A stretch of DNA of 64,000 nucleotides from Cobetia marina (lineage in GTDB: Bacteria > Pseudomonadota > Gammaproteobacteria > Pseudomonadales > Halomonadaceae): the NCBI RefSeq assembly GCF_001720485.1, contig NZ_CP017114.1, positions 3,348,001 through 3,412,000 of the forward strand, read 5' to 3'. The position numbers and the translations under genes are program-made. Under the pieces are notes generated by a model. The model ran no database searches and was not told the origin of the DNA. It worked only from the letters and a program-made list of their open reading frames with translations. This document shows, piece after piece, positions 55,684 through 64,000 of this stretch (positions are counted from its first letter, which is position 1; every line of letters begins with the position of its first letter).

Positions 55684-56505
55684 TCAGCCTGCGACGACCA
55701 GCTCGGCCAGGGACTCGACGATGTGATCCGGATGACTGCGCGCGATCGGCTCACCGTGGTTGTAGCCGTAGGGCACCGCCAGCGTCCGGAAACCGGCGAC
55801 GCGACCTGCCGCGATATCGTGACGTGAATCCCCGACCATCAACGCCTCCCGCGGCGCGACCCCCAGGCGCTCGGCCGCGAACAGCAACGGTGCGGGGTCC
55901 GGCTTGCGCGTCGGCAGGCTGTCGCCCCCCAACGCCAGCGCGAAGTATTCCGCCAGCGAGAAATGCGAGAGCAGCGGTTCGATGAAGGTTTCCGGCTTGT
56001 TGGTGATCAGCACCACGACCACACCGGCCTGATGCAACCCCTCCAGACAGTCACGCGCACCGGGATATAGCCGTGTACGCGAGCTGGGGTCCGCGGCGTA
56101 ATGCGCCAGGAAGCACTGATGCGCGCGCTCGACCCGCGTCAGATCATCCGTCGCCAGACCATGCGCCTCAAGCGCTCGCTCCACCAGCACCCGCGCGCCA
56201 TTGCCGACGAAGTCGCGCACGCGGTCTTCCCCGAGTGCCGACAAGCCTTCATCGACCAGCATCCTGTCGATCGCGTTGGCAAGATCCGGCACCGAGTCGA
56301 TCAAGGTGCCATCCAGATCGAAGGCCACCATCTTGATGCCCCGCAATGCCGGATGCGCCAGCCCGTGATCGAGGCTCTGTACCTGCTCGGGTCGGGGCCC
56401 GAGAGCGTCCCCGCCACGCGCGGTATCGCAGGGCGTGGAAGTGGAATGAGACGCGGTCTGGACAGACGCCTCGTCGGAAGTCTGCATTACCGTCTTTTCG
56501 CTCAC
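55684..56505 (-). CDS. gph: Phosphoglycolate phosphatase
   Basis: A 273-residue HAD phosphatase. The nucleophile motif is MVAFDLDGTLIDSVPDLANAID; VLITNKPETFI and MVGDSRHDIAAGRVAG follow. The GTG at 56505 has a perfect AGGAGG site (4-base spacing), giving an N-terminal extension of about 60 residues before the core, longer than E. coli Gph. The family clears 2-phosphoglycolate. The neighbour trpE matches the rpe-gph-trpE order of Pseudomonas, except that rpe is separated here by ndh and a GIY-YIG gene. Confidence 0.9.
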   Translation of the reverse strand: MSEKTVMQTSDEASVQTASHSTSTPCDTARGGDALGPRPEQVQSLDHGLAHPALRGIKMVAFDLDGTLIDSVPDLANAIDRMLVDEGLSALGEDRVRDFVGNGARVLVERALEAHGLATDDLTRVERAHQCFLAHYAADPSSRTRLYPGARDCLEGLHQAGVVVVLITNKPETFIEPLLSHFSLAEYFALALGGDSLPTRKPDPAPLLFAAERLGVAPREALMVGDSRHDIAAGRVAGFRTLAVPYGYNHGEPIARSHPDHIVESLAELVVAG

Positions 56506-56797
56506 CTGGCCTCCTGAGATCACTCGCTGAATCCGGCTGTCACGGGACGAGAATCGTCCGCCATTCATCCACGCAACGCATGGTTTCATCTGTTTTGTTG
56601 GAAAAATCCGTAAAAAAATTACATTCCTTCACCCTGCCACTATTAGCACGCCAGCGGTCACGTTACCATAGCGCCATTCAGTCGACCGTCCCTCCGGGTG
56701 TGGCGCCAGTGACAACGAAAAATCGCGCAACCCGACGCTCCGGCGACAGCCAGTTTCTGCTTGTCCTTTTCGATCTTGTCACTCTCAGGAGCTCTCC

Positions 56798-58099
56798 ATG
56801 GCTATTCCCCGCATCGTGGTTGTCGGCGGTGGCGCCGGCGGTCTGGAACTTGTCACCAAGCTTGGCCACAAGCTGGGTCGCAAGAAGAAAGCCGAAATCA
56901 TCCTCATCGATCGCAATTCCACGCATATCTGGAAGCCTCTGCTGCACGAAGTGGCCACCGGCGTGCTGGATTCCGGTCTTGATGAGGTGTCCTACCAGGG
57001 CCATTCCAAGGCCCACGGCTACAAGTTCCAACGCGGGACTCTCGAAAGCCTGGAGCGCGAAGAGAAGCAGCTGACACTGGCGGCCATCCACGATGCCAAC
57101 GGCACCGTACTGCTGCCCTCGCGCACCCTGAGCTATGACTATCTGGTGCTGTCGCTGGGCAGCGTGTCCAACGACTTCGGTACCCAGGGCGTCGCTGAGC
57201 ACTGTCACTTCCTGGACAGCCCGCAGCAGGCCGAGAAGTTCCGTCGCGACATGCTCGACACCTTCCTGCGCTTCAGCGCCAATGGCGACAAGTGTGAGCG
57301 CCAGCAGCTCAACGTCGCCATCATCGGCGCCGGCGCGACCGGGGTCGAACTGTCCGCCGAGCTGTTCGATGCCTCAAAGATGCTGCACAGCTATGGCTTC
57401 TCCTCGCTGGAGGATCGTCAGGTCAAGGTGCATCTGATCGAGGCCGCTCCCCGCATCCTGCCGGCCCTGCCGGAGCGCATCGGCAAGCCGGTCGCCAAGG
57501 AGCTGACCCGGCTCGGTGTGGACATCCACACTGACACCCGCGTGACCTGTGCCGACGAACGCGGCATCACCACGGCCGATGGCACTCTGATCGAGGCGGA
57601 TCTGAGCGTATGGGCCGCCGGTATCCGGGCGCCGTCCTTCCTGTCGGAGCTGGGCCTGTCCACCGAGCGCAACCACCAGGTCAAGGTCCACCAGACCATG
57701 CAGAGCATCGACGATGACGCCATCTTCGCGCTCGGCGATTGCGCCAGCTGCCCGCAGCCGGATGACAAGCGCGTGCCGCCACGCGCCCAGGCCGCTCACC
57801 AGCAGGCCAGTCTGATGGTCAAGAATCTGCGTGCGGCAATGGACAACAAGCCGCTGAAGGAATTCGTGTTCAAGGATCACGGCTCGCTGATCTCGCTGGC
57901 GCATTTCGATGCCGTCGGCTCGCTGATGCGCGGCGCCTCCGCGCGCTCGTTGTTCATCGAAGGCCGCCTGGCCAAGTTCTTCTACGCCTCGCTGTATCGC
58001 ATGCACCAGATGGCGATCCACGGCGTGATCAAGACCGGCATGACCGTGATCGTGGATGGCCTGAATCGCTACCTGCGTCCGAAGATGAAGCTGCACTGA
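56798..58099 (+). CDS. ndh: Type II NADH dehydrogenase
   Basis: A 433-residue NDH-2 flavoprotein that passes electrons from NADH to quinone without pumping protons. The FAD motif is IVVVGGGAGGLELVTKLGHKLG; the NADH motif is VAIIGAGATGVELSAELFDAS; FALGDCASCPQPDD is the second FAD motif. The C-terminal amphipathic segment (FYASLYRMHQMAIHG, PKMKLH) binds the membrane. AGGAG precedes the ATG. It is transcribed alone between gph and a strong terminator. Confidence 0.95.
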   Translation: MAIPRIVVVGGGAGGLELVTKLGHKLGRKKKAEIILIDRNSTHIWKPLLHEVATGVLDSGLDEVSYQGHSKAHGYKFQRGTLESLEREEKQLTLAAIHDANGTVLLPSRTLSYDYLVLSLGSVSNDFGTQGVAEHCHFLDSPQQAEKFRRDMLDTFLRFSANGDKCERQQLNVAIIGAGATGVELSAELFDASKMLHSYGFSSLEDRQVKVHLIEAAPRILPALPERIGKPVAKELTRLGVDIHTDTRVTCADERGITTADGTLIEADLSVWAAGIRAPSFLSELGLSTERNHQVKVHQTMQSIDDDAIFALGDCASCPQPDDKRVPPRAQAAHQQASLMVKNLRAAMDNKPLKEFVFKDHGSLISLAHFDAVGSLMRGASARSLFIEGRLAKFFYASLYRMHQMAIHGVIKTGMTVIVDGLNRYLRPKMKLH

Positions 58100-58110
58100 T
58101 CACCTGTTCA

Positions 58111-58155
58111 GAACGAAAACGCCCCCGACGGTCTCCGTCGGGGGCGTTTTCGTTC
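58111..58155. terminator. Bidirectional terminator between ndh and the GIY-YIG gene
   Basis: Perfect 21-base arms (GAACGAAAACGCCCCCGACGG and its complement) with a TCT loop, and T4 runs in both directions. Confidence 0.93.
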
Positions 58156-58177
58156 AGGCACTTGTGCGTTCAGGCAC

Positions 58178-58534
58178 TTACCCGAGCAGGCTCTCCAGCG
58201 TCAGTTCGCCGGCAATCAGGCGCCGCTTGGCGGAGACACTCAGCTGCTTGACGCGGTACTCGAGCTTGAGTGCCCGCGAGCGATCCCCGACCGCCTGTTG
58301 ATAACACAACGTCAAGGGCCCCTTGCCACGCAGGGCACGCGCGCCCCGCTTGCCGCCGGCATGCTCGCTCAGGCGACGCGTCACATCGGTACTGATGCCG
58401 GTATAGAGGCGCCCCTGGGCCGTCTCGAGGACATACAGCCACCACTCGGATGGCGTCTCGCCCGTCTGCGCCGCCGCGTCCGCGACACGCGGTTCTCCCG
58501 GCACAGTCGCTTCCGGCACAGTCGCTTCCGGCAT
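58178..58534 (-). CDS. GIY-YIG nuclease-family protein
   Basis: A protein of about 118 residues with a GIY-YIG domain: [44 protein letters not shown] and [12 protein letters not shown], the small UPF0213/YhbQ type. The start at 58534 is tentative and lacks a clear ribosome site; a GTG at 58549 is an alternative. The N-terminus includes [10 protein letters not shown], encoded by a perfect 15-base duplication (58501-58530). It follows rpe by 7 bases. Role unknown, possibly nucleic-acid repair. Confidence 0.8.
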   Translation of the reverse strand: MPEATVPEATVPGEPRVADAAAQTGETPSEWWLYVLETAQGRLYTGISTDVTRRLSEHAGGKRGARALRGKGPLTLCYQQAVGDRSRALKLEYRVKQLSVSAKRRLIAGELTLESLLG

Positions 58535-58541
58535 GGCCGGA

Positions 58542-59249
58542 TCAGCCACGCACGCTGGCAAGCTCGGCACGCAGTTTCGCCAGTACGCTGTCATAGCGGT
58601 TGGCATCGCTGTCGCTGCGCGCATTGAAAATGGCGGAACCCGCGACGAAGGTGTCAGCCCCGGCACGCGCGATCTCGGCGATGTTGTCGACCTTCACGCC
58701 ACCATCGATCTCGAGACGGATGTTGTAGCCGGAGGCATCGATGCGCCGGCGCGCTTCACGCAGCTTGTCCAGCGTTCCGGGGATGAAGGACTGCCCGCCG
58801 AAGCCCGGATTGACGCTCATCAGAAGGATCATGTCGACCTTGTCCATCACGTAATCGAGATAGGACAGCGGCGTGGCCGGATTGAACACCAGGCCGGACT
58901 TGCAGCCCGCGTCACGGATCAGTTGCAGCGAGCGATCGACGTGATCGGAGGCTTCCGGATGGAAGGTGATGAAACTGGCGCCTGCCTCGGCGAAGTCACC
59001 GATCATGCGATCCACCGGGGTGACCATCAGGTGCGCATCGATCTCTGCCGTGATGCCATAGTCACGCAGCGCCTTGCACACCATCGGACCGATGGTGAGG
59101 TTGGGCACGTAATGATTGTCCATCACGTCGAAGTGCACGATATCCGCACCGGACGCCAGCACATCCTCGACTTCCTGCCCCAGGCGGGCGAAGTCGGCAG
59201 ACAGGATCGACGGGGCAATCTTGAAATCATTCGGCAGTAGATCAGACAT
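58542..59249 (-). CDS. rpe: Ribulose-phosphate 3-epimerase
   Basis: A 235-residue TIM-barrel epimerase of the pentose phosphate pathway. [53 protein letters not shown] and [11 protein letters not shown] hold the metal and catalytic residues. The start [10 protein letters not shown] is chosen by family; a Met seven codons upstream is possible. The GIY-YIG gene follows closely. Confidence 0.96.
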   Translation of the reverse strand: MSDLLPNDFKIAPSILSADFARLGQEVEDVLASGADIVHFDVMDNHYVPNLTIGPMVCKALRDYGITAEIDAHLMVTPVDRMIGDFAEAGASFITFHPEASDHVDRSLQLIRDAGCKSGLVFNPATPLSYLDYVMDKVDMILLMSVNPGFGGQSFIPGTLDKLREARRRIDASGYNIRLEIDGGVKVDNIAEIARAGADTFVAGSAIFNARSDSDANRYDSVLAKLRAELASVRG

Positions 59250-59527
59250 GTCATCAGGCGCCATCAGCAAGTGGAAGAGGCATTTTACGTCACCCTCTCA
59301 CAAAAGACAGGCACTGTGTGAAGCGTCAGGCTGTCCCGGCACCAGCGCTTGCGTTCCCCTCTGCGCGACGGACGCCGTCGTCATCGAGGTTGAAATTGGT
59401 GCATTAGCATCTGATAGTAAAACGGTTCGTCTGGGTAGCCACTCCCGATGCGACTCACGACAGCACGTGGCGCGCGCGTCACCGACGCCATGCAGCGACT
59501 CCAATAACGATAAAGGGACTACCACTC

Positions 59528-61288
59528 ATGTTCGACACCCCTTGTGCAGCACGCAAGCGTCTGAAGACCTTCGCCGCGGCGGCACTACTGCCTCTGGCAG
59601 GTCTGCTGCCCGCCGCGATGCCGGCCGCCTTCGCGGACAGCAGCGCGATTCTGGAAGGCGAGCGTTTCCATCCGGTGGAAGGCAAGCATGGCATGGTCGC
59701 CACCAGCCATTACCTGGCCTCACAGGTCGCACGTGATGTCCTGGCGGAAGGCGGCAATGCCGTCGATGCCGCCGTGGTGGCCGGCTTCGCGCTGGCCGTG
59801 ACCCAACCCCGCTCCGGCAACATCGGTGGCGGCGGTTTCATGCTGGTGTCCGATGAGAAGACCGGCAAGGTGGTCGCCATCGATTACCGTGAGAAAGCTC
59901 CGGCTGCGGCCAGCGAGACGATGTTCCAGGACGAGAATGGCGAAGCCGTGGCCGAGTGGTCTCGCTTCACGCATCGCGCTGCGGGCGTGCCCGGCACCGT
60001 GGCCGGTCTTGCCAAGGCACTGGAGGACTACGGCACCCTGACGCTCGAGCAGGCACTGGCTCCGGCCATCAAGCTGGCAGAAGACGGTTTCGTCATCCCG
60101 ACCCGCTTCGCCAAGGGGCTGAGCGATGCCAAGGACCGCCTCGCCAAGTGGGACAGCACCGCCAAGGTGTTCTACAAGGCAGACGGCAGCAATTACGAGG
60201 CGGGTGAGCTGTTCAAGCAACCGGAGCTGGCCGCGACGCTCAAGCGTATCGCCGCCAATGGGGCACGGGAGTTCTATGAAGGTGAGACGGCCAGGCTGAT
60301 CGTCGCCGAGATGGATCGCCATGACGGCATCATGACGATGGATGACCTGAAGGCCTACGAGCCGGAAATCCGTGAGCCGGTCCATGGCACCTATCGTGGC
60401 TACGACATCTTCTCGATGAGCCCGCCCTCCTCCGGCGGTGCGCACATCGTCCAGATTCTCAACATGCTCGAGGGTGACGACATCCAGGCGATGGGCTTCA
60501 ATTCCGCCGCCACCATCCACGTGATGGCCGAGGCGATGCGCCGTGCCTACGCCGATCGCTCCGAGTATCTGGGCGACACCGACTTCGTCGATGTGCCGCT
60601 GGCCGGCATCACCTCCAAGGACTACGCCAAGGAGCTGCGCGGCCAGTTCGACATGAACCAGGCCACGCCGTCCAGCGAGATCAAGCCCGGCAAGCCGCAG
60701 CCCTATGAATCCAACCAGACCACCCACTTCTCGATCGCCGATGGCAATGGCCTGGCCGTCTCCAATACCTACACCATCAATTTCAGCTATGGCTCCGGCA
60801 TCGTGGTGGATGGCGCAGGCTTTTTGCTCAACAACGAGATGGATGACTTCTCCGCCAAGCCGGGCGTGCCGAATGCCTATGGTCTGATCGGTGGCGTCGC
60901 CAACAAGATCGAGCCGGGCAAGCGCATGCTGTCCTCCATGAGCCCGACCATCGTGATGAAGGATGGCAAGAACTTCCTCGTCACCGGCAGCCCCGGCGGC
61001 TCGCGCATCATCACCACCACGCTTCAGGTGCTGATGAACGTGATCGACCACGGCATGAACATCCAGTCGGCGGTCAGCGCTCCGCGCATCCACCACCAGT
61101 GGCTGCCGGATGAGATCCGCATCGAGGCGGGCATCAGTCAGGACACCATCCGCCTGCTCGAGGCGATGGGCCACAAGGTCGTCACCAAGGACGCCATGGG
61201 GGCCATCCAGTCCGTGATGATCCAGGACGGCACCTTCTATGGCGGTGCCGACCCGCGCCGCTCCACCTCCTCGGCCATGGGGCTTTGA
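59528..61288 (+). CDS. ggt: Gamma-glutamyltransferase
   Basis: A 586-residue secreted proenzyme that cleaves gamma-glutamyl bonds of glutathione. A signal peptide ends near AMPAAFADS. The self-cleavage nucleophile is Thr398 in QTTHFSIADGNG, which would separate large and small subunits. The small subunit contains MSSMSPTIVMKDGKNFLVTGSPGG in two motifs. AGGGA precedes the ATG. It ends at a strong terminator. Other gamma-glutamyl chemistry in the window is cytoplasmic, so a direct link to puu is not supported. Confidence 0.95.
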   Translation: MFDTPCAARKRLKTFAAAALLPLAGLLPAAMPAAFADSSAILEGERFHPVEGKHGMVATSHYLASQVARDVLAEGGNAVDAAVVAGFALAVTQPRSGNIGGGGFMLVSDEKTGKVVAIDYREKAPAAASETMFQDENGEAVAEWSRFTHRAAGVPGTVAGLAKALEDYGTLTLEQALAPAIKLAEDGFVIPTRFAKGLSDAKDRLAKWDSTAKVFYKADGSNYEAGELFKQPELAATLKRIAANGAREFYEGETARLIVAEMDRHDGIMTMDDLKAYEPEIREPVHGTYRGYDIFSMSPPSSGGAHIVQILNMLEGDDIQAMGFNSAATIHVMAEAMRRAYADRSEYLGDTDFVDVPLAGITSKDYAKELRGQFDMNQATPSSEIKPGKPQPYESNQTTHFSIADGNGLAVSNTYTINFSYGSGIVVDGAGFLLNNEMDDFSAKPGVPNAYGLIGGVANKIEPGKRMLSSMSPTIVMKDGKNFLVTGSPGGSRIITTTLQVLMNVIDHGMNIQSAVSAPRIHHQWLPDEIRIEAGISQDTIRLLEAMGHKVVTKDAMGAIQSVMIQDGTFYGGADPRRSTSSAMGL

Positions 61289-61360
61289 GCGAGGCCACTC
61301 GCGCTGCGCCTGACGCTCTGAGCGATGCGTCATCTGCCTGACTGGTCAGGACCTGCGATA

Positions 61361-61390
61361 CGGGCGACACTCCACGGTGTCGCCCGTTTT
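61361..61390 (+). terminator. Intrinsic terminator of ggt
   Basis: Perfect 10-base arms CGGGCGACAC / GTGTCGCCCG around TCCACG, then TTTT. It shows that the next gene cannot start at the upstream ATG at 61325. Confidence 0.85.
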
Positions 61391-61420
61391 CATGTCGCTC
61401 GCGCTCAACCAGGTGCTCTC

Positions 61421-62686
61421 TTGTCCTCCTCAAAGTCTCTTTCCTCGGCCGATGCCCGTTGGCGGCAACTGGCCAGCCGTTACCCCGTCGCCCTCATCGC
61501 GCTGGCTCAGCTGTTCGGCACCAGCCTGTGGTTCACGCCCAATGCCGTGCTGACGCCAATGCTGGCGAGCTGGAACTTTGCCGGCGAGAGCGCTGGCGCT
61601 CTGGGGCAACTGACCTCCTCGGTACAGGGCGGCTTCATCGTCGGCACCCTGACCCTGGGGCTGGCGGGACTGGCAGACCGCTTCGCGGCACGCCACCTGT
61701 TCATGGCTTCGTGCCTGCTGGGGGCGCTGACCAACCTGGCGCTCATCCTCGCGCCGGGGCTGTTGAGTGCCTCGGCGCTGCGCGTGCTGACCGGCCTGGC
61801 GCTGGCCGGCATCTATCCCATCGGGCTCAAGCTGATGGTACAGACGGCCCCGGACCGCGCCGGAGCTGCACTGGCCTGGCTGGTCGGCATGCTGGTGCTG
61901 GGCACCTCGCTGCCACATGGCCTGGCTGCCCTGCAACTCAGTGGCAGCTTCTCGCTTTCCTGGGGGGCGGCGATCGGCATGGCCTCGCTGCTGGCCGTGG
62001 CCGGGGCCGGACTGGTGGCCTTGCTGCCCGCTGTCGCCCCGCCCGCACCAGCGCCTGCCTCGACGCAGACGTCCTTGCTTGCCCGCGCGACACGAGGGTT
62101 GGCCGCCTGGCGTCATCCCGGTTTCGTGCGCGGCGCGCTAGGCTACTTCGGCCACATGTGGGAGCTCTATACGCTGTGGGCATTGGTGCCGCTATTGCTG
62201 ACGACCATGGCCAGACTCAACGGCCTCTCACTCTCGGCCACGCAACTGGCGCTGCACAGCTTCATGGTGATCGCGGTGGGCGGGCCCGGTTGCGTGGTCG
62301 GAGGCTGGCTGTCGCGCACTCGCGGGAGTCTGTGGGTCGCGCGCCTGGGATTGGCGGGCTCGGTGATCCTCACCCTGCTGTTCGTCGGTGCCATGCAACT
62401 CGAGGCCGGCTATGGCCTGCTGCTGGGCCTGCTGGCGCTCTGGAGTCTGATGGCCGTGATCGATTCCCCGCAATTCTCCGCGCTGGCGGCCGGCGGCACG
62501 CCCGTCGAGCTGCAGGCCAGTGCGCTGGCCTTGATGAATGCCATCGGTTTCAGCCTGTCACTGGTCTCGATCGCCCTGCTGACCCCGCTGATCGCCGCAC
62601 AGGGCAGCCTGTTGCTGCTGAGCATTCTGCCCGGCCCCTTGCTGGGGCTGCTGGCATTGACGCGCCGCGTGCCGCCCGGCCAGTGA
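61421..62686 (+). CDS. Major facilitator superfamily transporter
   Basis: About 421 residues with 12 predicted hydrophobic spans, beginning ASRYPVALIALAQLFGTSLWF. The loop after the second span has LADRFAARHLFMASCLLG, the MFS signature with D and R. The start is a TTG at 61421 with AGGTG upstream; the nearest in-frame ATG lies before the ggt terminator. Substrate unknown; such proteins are often efflux systems or cyanate/amino acid carriers. It is 157 bases before the lipoprotein gene. Confidence 0.82.
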   Translation: MSSSKSLSSADARWRQLASRYPVALIALAQLFGTSLWFTPNAVLTPMLASWNFAGESAGALGQLTSSVQGGFIVGTLTLGLAGLADRFAARHLFMASCLLGALTNLALILAPGLLSASALRVLTGLALAGIYPIGLKLMVQTAPDRAGAALAWLVGMLVLGTSLPHGLAALQLSGSFSLSWGAAIGMASLLAVAGAGLVALLPAVAPPAPAPASTQTSLLARATRGLAAWRHPGFVRGALGYFGHMWELYTLWALVPLLLTTMARLNGLSLSATQLALHSFMVIAVGGPGCVVGGWLSRTRGSLWVARLGLAGSVILTLLFVGAMQLEAGYGLLLGLLALWSLMAVIDSPQFSALAAGGTPVELQASALALMNAIGFSLSLVSIALLTPLIAAQGSLLLLSILPGPLLGLLALTRRVPPGQ

Positions 62687-62843
62687 GCGTCGCCGAACGG
62701 GAACAGCCATGAGCCAGAATTTCCACTACTCACCCGGCGCGATCTGACCCTATACTCGCGCCCATCAATCCGGGAGCCTGCCATTCAGCCGGCTCTCGTG
62801 ATCCTTCCACTGTTGACCGGCCACCGGCCCGGGAGCCCGAACG

Positions 62844-63446
62844 ATGATGCGACACCTGCGTATTACCTGCATGAGCGTGGCCTTGATGGCCACGACCGCG
62901 CTACTCAGCGCCTGCGGCACCAGCCCGCAACGCCTGTACGTCAACCCGCAGGTTGGCGAGATGGGGGTGGTCGGCCATGGCCAGCAGGTGGTGGTGGAAG
63001 TGCGCGACGAGCGACCCTCTGAGCGCATCGGCACCCGTGATGGTGCCACCAACGCCTCCAGCTATCTGGTGGTCCCGACCGGCGATCTGACGCCCAAGCT
63101 GGAGGCACAGGCCATCAGCGCCCTGCGCCGCATGGGCTTCGTGCCGGTGACCGCCGAGCAGGCCAATGCCGGTGCCACCGAACTGACCCTCTCGCTGACC
63201 GAGCTGGCCTATGGCGTGAAGCGCGGCGGTCTGCTCACCGACACCGCGGCACTCAACGGAGTGATCCAGGCGGTCGCGGTCTCCGGCAAGCAGCGCTACA
63301 CCGGCAGCTATACCGCCACGCGTGATCAGGGCTACGCCCTCAAGCCCAGCCAGGAGAAGAATACCGAACTGGTCTCTCTGGTGATCGGGGATGCCCTGAC
63401 ACGCGCCTTCCAGGACACCACCCTGATCCGCCAGCTGGACCAGTAA
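62844..63446 (+). CDS. YajG-family lipoprotein
   Basis: A 200-residue lipoprotein with lipobox LLSACG after SVALMATTA. The mature part (VNPQVGEMGVVGHGQQVVVEVRDERPSERIGTRDG in two parts) and LTLSLTELAYG match the YajG family of outer-membrane lipoproteins. GGGAG precedes the ATG. Function is poorly known. It is convergent with the methyltransferase gene. Confidence 0.85.
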   Translation: MMRHLRITCMSVALMATTALLSACGTSPQRLYVNPQVGEMGVVGHGQQVVVEVRDERPSERIGTRDGATNASSYLVVPTGDLTPKLEAQAISALRRMGFVPVTAEQANAGATELTLSLTELAYGVKRGGLLTDTAALNGVIQAVAVSGKQRYTGSYTATRDQGYALKPSQEKNTELVSLVIGDALTRAFQDTTLIRQLDQ

Positions 63447-63497
63447 GTCCACTCGGGAGACGCGTCCAGCAGCCCCGCACCACCTGCTCGTCCAACG

Positions 63498-63535
63498 AAA
63501 ACGCCACCGCCGCCCAATGGGCGGCGGTGGCGTTT
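63498..63535. terminator. Bidirectional terminator between yajG and tpm
   Basis: Perfect 17-base arms (AAACGCCACCGCCGCCC) with an AAT loop between convergent genes, with short T runs on both strands. Confidence 0.88.
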
Positions 63536-63585
63536 CACGAGATGAGGCAGACCCGCCAGGTATCGCGGCGAGGTGGATCAGTCAA

Positions 63586-64000
63586 TCACTCTCTGGGCCC
63601 CTTGCGCACCAGCGCCCAGACCGTCTCGCGCAGACCACGATCATCCGGCGCACGGCGCTCCAGCACCTCCAGCGTGAAATTGGCGCCCAACAGCCGCCGG
63701 ATCTCCGCCTCCGAGACATGAAACGGCGGCCCTTGTTCACGCTCCGTGTCACGCTCGAGACTGATCAACAGGCCGCGAGCGCCGGGCGGCAACAGCTGAG
63801 CCAGATGGAAGGCATAACGCTGACGAGTCGCCTCGGGCAGTGCAATCAGCGCCGCACGGTCATAGAAGGCATCGAGATGATCGACATGATCGATGTGGAA
63901 GTGGAAGAAGTCTCCGCACCACAGCTCGACCGGCCCCTGACGGAAGCATTCGAAGTGATCCAGTCGATAGCGCGAGACATCCCCGACTCCCTCGGCCACG
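63586..64000 (-). CDS. tpm: Thiopurine S-methyltransferase (C-terminal part; start outside window)
   Basis: About 138 residues are visible, open to the window edge, so the gene begins further right. FYDRAALIALPEATRQRYAFHLAQLLP and GLLISLERD are the TPMT motifs, followed by PPFHVSEAEIRRLL and WALVRKG. The enzyme is an S-adenosylmethionine-dependent methyltransferase, in bacteria linked to thiopurine or selenite/tellurite methylation. The SAM-binding half is not visible. Confidence 0.9.
   Translation of the reverse strand, partial: VAEGVGDVSRYRLDHFECFRQGPVELWCGDFFHFHIDHVDHLDAFYDRAALIALPEATRQRYAFHLAQLLPPGARGLLISLERDTEREQGPPFHVSEAEIRRLLGANFTLEVLERRAPDDRGLRETVWALVRKGPRE

Noticed and set aside
58178..58534. 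GIY-YIG gene as a homing endonuclease or mobile element
   Set aside because: It is a small single-domain UPF0213-type protein with no flanking repeats or intron features.
59720..61333. 537-codon frame antisense to ggt
   Set aside because: Shadow of a well-conserved gene; no start site or motifs of its own.

Overview
The window is a stretch of high-GC gammaproteobacterial chromosome. The glycine-betaine genes (betIBA with a choline-binding protein), the hemA-to-ychF gene order shared with Pseudomonas, and the protein sequences suggest a moderately halophilic member of the Halomonadaceae (Halomonas or Cobetia type). This is inference from gene content; there is no rRNA in the window. I saw no prophage, insertion sequence or CRISPR array.

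Layout. 1-13.2 kb is a polyamine catabolism locus: the end of a PuuR-like regulator, puuC and puuD, puuA, and a long minus-strand operon puuB2-potG-potH-potI-potF-puuA2-puuB1 that imports putrescine and takes it through gamma-glutamyl intermediates to GABA. 13.4-26.4 kb is housekeeping: moeB, lrp, and hemA-prfA-prmC on the minus strand, then a TPR lipoprotein, lolB, ispE, tRNA-Gln, prs, rplY, pth and ychF on the plus strand. 26.5-34.1 kb carries a LysR regulator divergent from a DadA-like dehydrogenase, tRNA-Met, an M18 aminopeptidase, the Prc protease, three tRNA-Asn and a second tRNA-Met identical to the first but inverted. 34.1-39.9 kb is the choline-to-betaine locus: choX divergent from betI-betB-betA.

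40.3-43.6 kb holds fadE and a gene of unknown function broken by a one-base frameshift in a homopolymer. 43.6-51.1 kb is a glycerol-3-phosphate/glycerophosphodiester operon (ugpB-A-E-C-Q, a GlpR-like regulator and a HAD phosphatase) with a Pho-box-like element in front. 51.1-56.5 kb holds the tryptophan genes trpE and trpGDC, plus gph. Between trpE and trpG lies an unannotated 16-residue leader peptide with tandem Trp codons and a terminator/antiterminator pair, that is, a classical attenuator. 56.8-64 kb carries ndh, a GIY-YIG protein, rpe, ggt, an MFS transporter, a YajG-type lipoprotein and the end of a thiopurine methyltransferase gene.

The strongest non-obvious observations are the trpGDC attenuator, the promoter/operator arrangement between choX and betI, the Pho box upstream of ugpB, the dyad between lysR and the dehydrogenase, the frameshifted gene, strong hairpins between the genes of several operons, the inverted identical tRNA-Met genes, and short tandem repeats in gene tails. 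I found no convincing wholly new system.
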